64,000 nt of DNA, taken from NCBI RefSeq assembly GCF_002099425.1, contig NW_018343987.1, positions 13,641,501 to 13,705,500 of the forward strand, given 5' to 3'. The position numbers and the translations under genes were made by a program. Shown here piece after piece: positions 27,201-39,200 of this stretch. The notes beneath the pieces are model-generated. The model was not told the origin of the DNA. It was given only the letters and a program-made list of their open reading frames with translations, and did no database searches. This stretch comes from Phascolarctos cinereus (taxonomy: Eukaryota; Chordata; Mammalia; Diprotodontia; Phascolarctidae). Position 1 is the first letter of the stretch. The number at the start of each line of letters is the position of its first letter.

Positions 27201-30200
27201 CTCAGAGTATGTAAAGGGAAGTAAGGAATAAGAAGACTGGAAAAGGTAGGAAGGGGTCAGGTTTTAAAGGGCTTTAAAAGCCAAACAGAGAATTTTATAT
27301 TTGATCCTGGAGGTAAAAAGGAATCGCTGGAGTTTATTGAATAGGAAGTGTAACATGGTCAGACTTTCAGAAGTCTTAGAAGAGTATGAAGGAAAAGAGG
27401 ATGATCAACAGTGTTAAAGTCTACAGAGAGGTCAAGAAAGATGAGGATTGAGAAGTCCATTGGATTTGTCCATTAACACATCATTGGTAACTTTGGAGAG
27501 AGTAGTTTGGATTGAAATAACCCAGATTATGGATAACTAACCACTGTCTTCATAGAAAAAAAATTATGCAGCTGATATGAGATGGAATGAGCTATGTTTA
27601 ACTTTGAGTATTAAATTATGTATTTTTTTCAACAGACCTAAAGAACTGTATTGCAAATACTACCCAAACCATTGAGCAAATGTACTCTGATCCCCTTCTT
27701 CACCAGGTAGGATAAGGCTAAATAGAAAAATAAGAATATGTGAGAACTTGGTACATTTGGCAGCTACGACAAAAGATTTATTAATGTGTTTTTTAATTTG
27801 AAATTGCATGTTTAAAAACTGATACATCAGTTAAGTCATATGTGTTATCTTAAAGCACATAAAGGATTGCTGGCAAGTATTATATATTTTGACTTCTCTC
27901 ATGAAATGATACCTCAAATAAAATTAATTTTAAAAGACAGAGACTGTCATACCTACATTTTATTCTCACCTCCTTATTCACTACCATTAAGGTATCGGTT
28001 TGCTGTCTGGACATGAAAGGAAAAAAACCTCCCTTTTCCCCATTCCTATATTTTCTCCTGTCAGAGGAATAATTCGTCTACCAAGGAACGATAGGTAGTG
28101 TTTGCAGAGCTTGTGTGACTTTAGAAGTGAGTACCGTGTGTTCAGGGAAATCCATTTCCACTATTCCCACTGATTGTTCTTCACACTATGTTGATGACTC
28201 CATAAATATTAGGCAATTCATTGAATCACTAGAATGAAACTTAATTTGGTTCTCTGTTAATCTCTTTAAACATTTGCCCTAGCATGATTGTGCTTACCTA
28301 AATACATGAAAAGATGAGTAATTTTACCAGTGTGTATATACTCCCTCCACTGACTTGATCATAATGAATAGTTTAATGAATTGGTGTGGCCAAAAATATT
28401 ACTTGATAGTCAGACCTTTGTGCCTTTCTAAACCTAATTATACTAATCTTCAAAACAACAGACCTAATGGGTCTTCACTTAAACTCTTGGTAGGACCTTG
28501 AGAGCTCATACTACCCTGACATAATCTTGTAGTAATTACAGGTCATTCCCATTACAGGATTAGTGGAAGGCTTCAGTGAAGGAGCATTACTGTAGTTCCA
28601 CAAATTGTGAGGATTCTGTACTGTTCAGATATGAGGGTTTTCCTCTGTACTTGCAGAAGAAATTCAGAGCTTAGATAGCTGGCTCAGAATAAAATCTGGG
28701 TAACCTGAAAAAGAGGAACAGGATCAAGACAACAGCTAAATTTGCTACCTGTCTCTTCTCTCTTAAGAGTTTTCCCAGAATGAGCAAATAGGTGTCATCC
28801 TGTGTTCTGAGGATGAAGGCCAAAGCTCACAGTAATTGACACCAGTAGACAGATCTAGGTTAGATTTCAATTTTGGATATTCTGCGAGATGTAGACTCTT
28901 TTTTTTGTCTGTTTGTTTTTAGCCGAGAAGATAAGTAAATGTGACTTTTATACTGAAGATTAAGGAATGTGTCTAGCAACTAGAAATGTCCCTTTGCATT
29001 TTAATAACCTTATTAGAAGATTGGAGAGTCTCTGCTTAAAATTACCCAAGAGTCTGGCTTTTGCTTTTCAGGTGCCTTATCGCTTACATGCAGTTCTGGT
29101 TCATGAAGGACAGGCAAATGCTGGACATTACTGGGCCTACATTTATAATCGACCCCGAAATATTTGGCTCAAGTACAATGACATCTCTGTGACTGAATCT
29201 TCCTGGGAAGAACTTGAGAGGGACTCCTATGGAGGCCTGAGAAATGTTAGTGCTTACTGCCTGATGTACATTAATGACAAGCTGCCGCACTTCACCACAG
29301 GTAACACCAGTCACCAAAGTGCAGTAAGTTGTGCTGCCTGGGGGAGGGGAACAGGTTTGGTATGTGGTCTTCTTTACCTTTTTATTTGACAAAGTCTTAT
29401 TGGGGTGAACATTTCACTTTTGAGATCACGAGACATTTCCGTAACATATTTGAGTTTTGTTTTCCTGCATGTGCTAGAAACCTATCATATACTGTACATA
29501 TGCGGGAAGCATTTTGCTTAAGCGTCATATTGGCCTCATTGAGTTACCTGTGTAAAAAGGATAAGAAGGGTGGAGACAATGGACGCTGAGAGAATTCAAC
29601 AGATCTTTGTAATCGCAGTTATAGTATGAAGGCAACAATAGTTGCTGGTAAGAATTATTGTATAAATGACTCTTCATAGCTCTTAGCATATTAGGTGAAG
29701 TCAACAGGCATCTATTAAGTGCCTACTATGTGGCAAACACTTCAAAGGTGAAAAGGAATTGCTGCTGTCGAGGAGCTCAGTGCTCAGTCTAATGGGGATA
29801 ATAGCATGCAAACAGCTATGTACCAACAAGTTCTCTACAAGATGAATTGGAGATCATCAACAGAGGGAAAGCACTAATGAAAAGGAGGACTGGGAAAGAG
29901 TTCTTGTAGAAAATGGGGATTTTGCTGAGCCCTGAAGGAAGCCATGCTGAGGGAAGAGAGTGCCATGTATAGAGGTCAATCTCTGAGTGTGACATAGGGT
30001 GTCTAGTGATAGTAACAGCAAGGAGGCTAGTGTCATCAGATTGAGGGGTATAAGGAGTAAGAAGACTAGAAAGGTAAGAAGGCCAGATTTTGAAGGTCTT
30101 GAAAAGCCAAATAGGGAATTTTATATTTGATCCTGGAGGTAAAAGAGGATCACTGGAGTTTATTGAATAGGGAGGTAACATGATCAAACTTTCACTTTAT

Positions 30201-33200
30201 GAAGATCACTTTGAGTGGAGGATGGGGGTGTTGAAAGAGAGTGAGGAATGAAGGATGACACCTAGGTTATAAACATAGGTGACAGGGAGGATTGTGGTAC
30301 CTCAGCAGTAATAGGGAAGTGAGGAAGAAGGGAAGATTTGGGGGTAAAGGATGATGAGTTCAATTTTGGACATGTTGGAGATCTAAGGCTGGCAATCAGG
30401 AGAGAAAAATAGATCTCAGAATCAACTTAATAGACATGATATTTGAAACCACTGAGCTGATAAGCTCACCAAGTGAGATGTTATACAGGGGGAAGAGAAG
30501 CTGTCTTAGCACAGCCATCCATGGTTGACAGATGTGACCTGGATGAAGATGCGACAAAGGAGACTGATATTTATAATTGTGTGCGTGACGTTCTGGAAGC
30601 AAACAAAACAAAAACTCTTTTTGCTAGACTAGTCAGCCGCTAGAGGGAGTAGTTTCCATGTAGGCTTTTTTCGCATTGCATACAGCATGGTATGAAAAGA
30701 GCGTGAATCCTACTTGGGATGTTTGCTTCCTGAGTGACCTTGGGTAAGTAACTGAATCTCTGTAGGCTTCAGTTTCCTCATCTCACAACTAAAGGGCTTG
30801 GACGAGGTGGCTTCTGAAGTCCCTTGCAGCTTTGGACATGTGATCCTGTGGGTCCTTGGCATCATCATTGATCATGTTTGGGTTTTGCTGAGTTTGTGAT
30901 TGTTTGGTCTGTAGCCATTATATTTACTTTCTGGTAGCAATTGACTCAGATTGAAAGCAATATAAATAATTCATTGGGTTGTAATTTATTTTAAATTTGA
31001 ATAGTCATTATGTACTTTTTGATCATTGCAATATAAATATTTTGACCCGTGGTAAGCACTGGTTAAAGTAGTGAAACCTTTCAGCATGGAAGCTCTGGTC
31101 AGACACCATAGGATGGCTTAACAGTTTCTTGATTCCTAGTGTTTGTAACATTCTCACTACCTTGCCAGCCCAGGGTATCTATTCCAAGCGCTTTCTCTAC
31201 TATCGTTTTTTTCTTGGTGGTATTAATGGCAAATGGAGTAAATTCTGAAAACTGACACTATGTGATTGATGCAGTTTCTGTTTTAAATTTTGTACTTACA
31301 AGGGAAAAAATAGTTTTTTTTTTCTCATCCTCTTAACAATTTGTTGTATCCTGCAATTAAAACTTCGTGTTTTCTTGATGACCTTCTCTTGTTGGTAAGC
31401 TGTCTCACACTGACCGCATTTTGGTCTCCCTCAGAAGCGGCAGCGACTGAGCCCGACCAGATGTTGAAAGAGGTGGAAGCCTTGTCTGTAGAACTTAAGC
31501 ATTATATCCAAGAAGATAACTGGAGATTTGAGCAGGAAGTTGAGGAATGGGAGGAGCAACAGTCTTGCAAGATCCCTCAGATTGAATCCTCTGCCACCTC
31601 TGAGTCACAGGATTTCTCAGACGCTTCACAAGGTGCCTAAGAAAATTGTTCATATCAGTCATATTGTAACACCTGACGGTCTAATGCAGTAAGCTGGACC
31701 TCTGACCATCAGTAAGCTGAGGCATTCTGATGCCATTTTACATTTTGTTGCTCATTTCCCAGTATGATAGTTCAGAGATGATGAAACTCATGTGGCATAA
31801 AAGTGCTACAGAAAGATAACTTTTCCTTCTTGAATATTAGCTTCATTAAATATAAATTCCCAATATCAGAGCATAGTCTCTGAAAGAGAAACGGTAGCAA
31901 AAGATTAACTGCTCACGTCTTCTATGGTTATACTTCTCTGTTAACTCAAACTGTAGTAAAAACTAATTAGATTTAATAGCTGTGGATTAAGAATGTTAGT
32001 TTCAAGAGGTGATCTCTGCCTGGTGATGCCTGTAGGAAGACTTTGTGATTTCTTGAGAAGTATAACTCTGCAGTGTTGAGTACCTTTTAAAAATCTGCCC
32101 ATGGGGACTCTGAAGTAAATAGTTTCCTCATTACTAGTTCCCAGGGGGACATCTGTTTAGATGTAGGAAGGTTTGGGAAGGTTCTGGTCTTACTTGGTTT
32201 TATCAAAAGGCTTCTTGACTTCATTTGTTAATTAGTGCTTATACCTTTTTACAAATTTGTCATCAGAGCCATCCCTGACTCCTTCTCATGGTGTTCGGTG
32301 TTTGTCATCTGAGCATGCTGTGATTGCAAAGGACCAGACAGCCCAGGCTATTGCCAACACAGCATATGCATATGAGAAAAGTGGTGTGGAAGCGGCTCTG
32401 TCAGAGGTAAATGTGTATCAGAAAATGCATCCCTGCTGCACTACTTAGTGTTGTCCAGAACATTCCTGCTTTTTATAAGTTAAGACCTTTGTTTTCTCAT
32501 ATATCTGTAAATCCATCTCTTTGCCATCCTGTAACCACTCCTCCCTTCCCCTGTCTGTCCTCCTGTTTTTTTCTCATTCTTTTTCTCCCTTTTCTGCTGT
32601 CACAGCTTAAGGAAGCTGAGCCCAAGAAGGCCAACCCCCAGGAAACAAACCCTGCAGATCAGTCAGAGCAGCTCCAAGAGGCTAATGGGACTGAGTCTGC
32701 TGGCCAGCCTAATTCTCAGGTCTCTGAAGTCGAGATTCCCAGTGTGGGAAAGATTCTGGTTAGATCTGATGCAGATGGATATGATGAGGAGGTACACGAG
32801 AAGAGTGCAGGACTTAGCTGTTGTTTCTCCTTAGTCTTACTACATTTCTGTTCTTGTGTGGCTGAGTGTGTTTATTTTTAAGGATTTTAGAAAGAATGTA
32901 ATTTACCTTTCCTCAGGGTAGCAAGTGCAGATAGAGGACTAACCTGGTTTTGCCTTTGTAATAACAATAACAATAATCACAAATTATAACATGTGGTTAT
33001 AACTAAAATAGCTGATGACCAGCTTCCTTCTTTACTTACATGTCTTCTTATACATATGGTACATGCAAGTCCCCTGCACAATCTCTATAGCTTATAGAGT
33101 GAAAATTTGATCACGTTGTCTTGGACAGAATGGACAGAAATCCTCTTGAGTGAAGGATCTTTGTTCTTGGTGTTGGTGTTATTCCACTATTATTCCTCCA

Positions 33201-36200
33201 GAGTCAACGCTTGATTTTTTTCCCCCAAACGCCCAGTATCCAAAACAAAAGGAGATACATATGTAAATTGTAGGTGTTTTCTGAAGTCAGAGGAAGGACA
33301 AAGAATCCCATGATATGCATCTTTCATCTCCTTTTCGATCAAATGGCACTCAGATACACAATTCTAGCCCTCAGATTTCCATTATCTTGTGAAGGGAGGT
33401 TTTTGTGTTGTGTTTTTTCCCTAGTCTTTGCAAGGCTTTGGTTTTATTTTACCAGGAGATCTTTTGTGTAGCTTCCCATTAGTCTCCAGATTGTTGTAAA
33501 TGATTTGTTTATTTTATTGGACTTTGTAAGCTTGGAGTATTCACAATGCATACCCAGACTTAGAGTACCAGATTGGAATGGTTGCCTCAGATACTTCCCC
33601 TCTGTGAAGCTATAATTTTGTCTGATTCTCTAACAGTGTTATATTGGGAGTATTTTTAGTATTGCACATCTTCACTTGTCCTTCTAAATTAGAGGGAGTA
33701 TATAGGAGTAGCTAGTGTGACTTTGGCAAAGGCTTGATAATGGTATAAAGGGATGGGGGCAGTGCATGACAGGGATGTATATGCATATGGCAATTGTGTG
33801 TGAAACTTATAGTAGATTTCACTTAAACTGCTCTACTTCGATTCAGGTCTCTGTTCAGCTTTCTTTTACAAGCATTCTTTTGAACTTTCTTCTGCCCTCT
33901 TTCTTTCTTTGTTTTGTGCCTTCTCGTGCCAGGTGATGCTGAGCCCCGCCATGCAGGGGGTCATCCTGGCCATAGCTAAAGCCCGTCAGGCCTTTGATCG
34001 AGATGGGTCTGAAGCAGGGCTTATTAAGGTATCTCTGCTTTTTAATTCTAACCTTTAACATTCAACTGGTATAGTGTTTATACAGCAGTAGAAAGCAAGA
34101 AAATTTCTAATTACAAATGTCTTTCTACCTTCTCTGTCCAACTAATCATCAGGTTGACAGATGATGATGAGCTTTCCTTTACTTGCATTAATGTAGATTC
34201 ATTAAAGCTACTGATTGAACAGTGCCATACTATGTTAAACCTAAGGGAAATCTATTTGTTTGATCTATGAAATAGATTTTTTTCCTGCATCTTAACATTT
34301 CTAAGTAATTTGAGGGATGTAGAGTAGATGAGAGTGAGTGGCATAGTGGATAGAAGTGCTGGACTTGGAGTCAAGAGGACCTGGGTTCAAATGTGATACT
34401 GATACGTATGTGACTCTGGAAAATCACAAGTAACTCAACATCTTTGTACCTCAGGCAACCCTCTAAGACAAGTTATAGTTGGGTTATGGCACGTTCCAAC
34501 ACAGATGAACTCAAAAGGCCTCCCACATTAACACACATTGTAGGTCTTTGGTATATTGATGCTTAGGTGGGTAATGGGTATAATTTCTTAAAGGATTTGG
34601 GTAAAATTGAAGCATAAACGATCACATTTTAAAAATGTCTGAGGAACCTTGGTGCCTGCCCCAAAGCGTTGTAAACCGTACATTTGCAGTTCAGAGGACT
34701 TTGTGAAAAAGATGAGTTTCCTAGAATACTTTTTGATACTACTTGAGAAATACACTTAACTTTTCTTTATTACGCCCTACCAAAACCAAATAGCTTACAC
34801 ATTTCATATTGAACATTGTCACATTTGTGATCATTCATGGTTAGTCTGTTCTTTACTCATAAGAAACTCTGGCCCATTTGGATTCACATTTCTGTGCTCA
34901 GATCTGTGGTGGACATTCTACTAAAAGCCTATCCTGTTTGGCAGGCATTCCATGAAGAGTACTCCAGGCTGTATCAGCTGGCCAAAGAGACCCCTACTCC
35001 TCACAGTGACCCTCGGCTCCAGCATGTCTTGGTCTACTTTTTTCAAAATGAGGCTCCCAAACGAGTGGTGGAGCGGACTCTTCTGGAACAGTTTGCAGAT
35101 AAAAACCTCAGCTATGATGAAAGGTGAGAGGGTGAACAGGAGAAACACCACCTGCCCCTTGAGTGACCTGCAGCTTTTGGGGTGATTAGCTAGTTTGCAC
35201 TTTACTTCCTCATTTCTCCGTGTTCTCTGTCAAAACAGATCAATTAGTATCATGAAGGTGGCTCAAGCTAAACTAAAGGAGATTGGCCCAGATGACATGA
35301 ATATGGAAGAATACAAGGTAAAGTCTTCTTCCCAGGGTATTTATGAACCAGAATATTAAACATGCTTAGTGGTAACTGAGGCAGACCTGATCTGAACTCA
35401 GAAAGAGCTCCATGTTCCCTCTAAGTGACGGGTTTTTTTCTCCATATGTTTTTCCCAAATGAAATCTTAAGTTTTCATTTAAGGGTAGGAAATAGCAGCA
35501 AATAGCAGCTCTGGTCCCATCTCTATCACTTACTGCTGTGTGCCCTTGGACAAAGTCATTTTATTTGTCTGAGTCTTCGTTTCCTCATTCTTAGAGTTAG
35601 TTGGGTAGACTAGATTTCCAAGGTTTTATAGTGTTGGGTGATCTCTCCTAATAGAACAACACTTCTGTTACCTACACCTTCTATGAATCTGAGGTCAGTT
35701 TTATGGTCTAGATTTCTGGCAAGGGCCTTTTGATGAGCTGTACAGTGTTAAGCATTAATAAATAAAACATACTGTGATTTAAAATGATTTTTTGGTAATG
35801 AGGTTATTAGTTCGTTTACTTTTTAGATGGTGACCCACAGGGAAATCTTATTTTACCATAGGTCTCAATTCTGTACTCTGGAGGTAATTCCACCCAACTA
35901 AAGAATAAACTTTGTGCCCTGGAGTCAGGAGAACCTGAGTTCAAATCCAGTCTCAGACACATGACACTTGCTAGCTGTGTCACCCTGGGCAAGTCACTTA
36001 ACCTGATTGCTTCACCAAACAAAAGCAGAAAAAAAAATAAACTTTGGCTGAGATTTGCTTGGTTTGGCCTCTGCATTGAACCATCCAGTCACACATTAGT
36101 TTCTTCCTTTGCTTAGCTAAAGCTGAATGAGTATTTTATGAATGACTAGGAGTTCTCACATCCTGACATCTTCCCTGAAGCTGAATGGGTCTCTGCCAAA

Positions 36201-39200
36201 ATTTAAAAATCTACTCCTGAATCCAAGGCTGGATGTGCTTGTCTCAGTTATTGGAAGTTAAGGAAATAAAATCTGAAGCTCTAGGGGCAGCTAGGTGGCA
36301 TAGTGGATAGAGTTCTGGCCTTAGAGTCAGGAGGACCTGAGTTCAAATGCGACCTCAGACACTTGACACTTACTAGCTGTGTGACCCTGGGCAAGTGACT
36401 TAACCCTGAATGCCCCTGAAAGCAAATAATAATAATAATCTGAAGCTCTGCTGCAAACTAGCTGTTATAACATTAGATAAGTCACTTAATCTTATTAGGC
36501 CTCATTTTATTTATCAAATTGAGGAGCTGTAGGAGTCGGACTAGATGATCTCTAGGGCCATTTTCATTGCTAAAATTCACATTGCTAAGGTGAGTTGAAC
36601 CACCTTTCAAGGTGTCAAGAGGCTTTGTACTGCCTGATGTTCCTTGTGACCGGTACAGTGGTCATCGGTGGGAGGAACAGAAAATTTGAATAAAAAGGCT
36701 AAAACTAAACTTTCTTCTGAATCTTACGATTTTTGCCTGAGAGTGTTTTGGTTTGTTTTTCATTTTTTGCTGTTGCCACACTGGAAATTACAGAAATGCT
36801 CTCTTGGTGATTTAAAATATTACTGATATTTATTTCCTTTACAGAAGTGGCATGAAGATTACAGTTTGTTTCGCAAAGTATCTGTGTATCTTTTGACAGG
36901 CCTGGAACTCTATCAGAATGGAAAGTATGTTTGCTTTTTGTTTAGCATTCTTTGTACTTGTATCCCTAGCACCTAGCACAATGCCTTGCATGAAGTAGGC
37001 AATTAATAAATACTTGTTGATTGATTGATGATAGTGATACTTGGAATCGTCACCCATGAATGTCCTGCCTAGCAGCTCTGCATCTCTTCCCCATTCGAGG
37101 TGACACTGGCACTTTTGGTCTCTTAATTCTGGACATCAGGAGTAACTCAACATGTCACAAATGCTCTCTCTTCTCTCTCCTCACCTATTAGTAGATAAGG
37201 CTGGACGTACTTTGCCTTCACTAACTGATCAAACTGGCTGTGATACATCCCAGGCTTTCTTTATAATAACTGAGAGTAAACTTAGAGAGTAAATCGTAAA
37301 ATACTATATCTGGATAAGACCTTAGAAATCACCGAGTCAAAGTCCTTCATTTTACAGAAGAAGAAACTGAAGGGTAGTAATTTTCTTAAGGTTATAACTA
37401 CTTCATGGCAGAGCCAGGACTAGGAACCAGGTCTCTTGACTTCTAGTCCAATGTTATTTCCTTTTACTCCGTGTTGCTTCCCTTTCTACTACTCTCCTTC
37501 CCTCTCCCTCCCTCCTCAAAAGACAAACAAACCAAAACCTGGTCATTTATCTGAGTTTTTGTAAAGTTTAAGTTTTAGATAAGGAGACATTGAGCATTTC
37601 AGTCATTAGTTCTCCATCATCTTCTAGGTGCCATGAAGCCCTTTCCTACTTGGTGTATGCATACCAGAGTAACGCAGCCCTGCTAATGAAGGGGCCTAGC
37701 AGAGGAGTGGAGGAATCAGTGATTGCTTTGTATCGAAGAAAATGCCTTCTGGTTTGTATTGTTTTTGGTTGTGAGGCTTTGAGATTATTATTATTTTTTT
37801 AACTTTTGACATTTCTGTTCCCTGCAAAAAGAAAAAAGTATTATAAAATAACAACTGTCTTCCTTGTAGATTTTAGACTTTCTCAAAAGATTCTCTCTGC
37901 ATAAGAAACAATTTATTTTTATGTGTTCAGACTTGCTTTTCCATCTCCCCTCTGTACCTAAGACAAGATGAGAGCGCATTCATACCTATTAATTTAATGG
38001 CCTTTTCTCAATCCCTATTTTTCTTGACCTCTCTGCAACGTTTGACACTATTCTTCATCCTCTTCTCCTTGATACTCTCTTCTCTCTGGGGTTTCATGAC
38101 AATGCTTTCTCCTGGTTCTCCTACCTGTCCCACTGCTCCTTTTCTAATCTCGTTAGATGATCCCTCAGGGTGCACTCTTCTCACTCTATTCTATTTCACT
38201 TGTTGATTTCATCAGCTCTCATGGTTTCCATTATCTTTATATAGATGACTCATAGGCCTGCTTGTTCAGCCCTAACGTCTCTCCTAATCTCCTCACAACT
38301 CCCTATTGGATATCTCCAACTAGATGTCTTTTAGACATCTTAAATTCAACATATCCAAAACTGAGCTCATTATCTTTCCTCCAGAACCCTCCCCTCTTCC
38401 TGTTAAAGGTACCACCATCTTCTCAGTCACCCAGGCTCACAATCTAGGTGTCATCCTCAGCTCCGCATTCTTACTTCCCTGTATCCAGTCATTTGTCAAG
38501 TCCAGTAGTTTCTACTTTCATAACATCTCTGGAGTAGGCTCCCTTTTTGCTTCTTGTACTGCCACCACCCTGGTGTAGGCCCTCATCACCTTATGCCTGG
38601 ACTATTGCAGTGGCCTGCCAGTGGGTCTGCCTGCCTCAAGTCTCTCCCCACTAATCCATCTTCAGGTGTCATATTGATCTTCTTGAAGTGTAAGCTTGAC
38701 CATATTGCCTTCAGTATTCAAGCAACGCCAGGGATTCCTTTTTAACTCCAAGATCAAATATAAAATTCTGTATTTGTTTTTTAAAGCCCTTCATAACCTA
38801 GCTCCTTTCTACCTTTCTTGTCTTCTTACATGCTCTTTTCTTCTATATTCTCTGTGATCCAGTGACTCTGGCCTTCTTGCTGTTCTTCTCACAAGATACT
38901 CCCGACACTGAGTGTTTTTATTTCCTGCACCCATGCCTGTAACTCATCTCTGCCTCCTGGCTTTCCTGGATTCTTTCAAGTCTTCACTAAAATCCCACCT
39001 TGTATAAGAAGCCTTTCTTGATCCCTCTTAATCTTAGGGCCTTTCCTCTGAGATGATCTCTAATTTATCCTTTCTTTATCTTGTATGTTCATAGTTGTCT
39101 GCATGTTTTTTCCCCCATTAGATTGTGAGCTCCTTGTGAGCGGGGATTGTTTTTTCCCTTTCTTTGTATCCCCAGTACTTGGCACAATGCTTGGCACAGA

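Noticed and set aside
34837-34944. Open frame extending upstream of the USP28 exon at 34945
   Set aside because: A clear acceptor 'ttggcag' sits at 34944 and the homology starts exactly there; the upstream part is intron.
38262-38745. Several overlapping + strand open frames
   Set aside because: They lie in the long L2 LINE copy; no host exon signals surround them.
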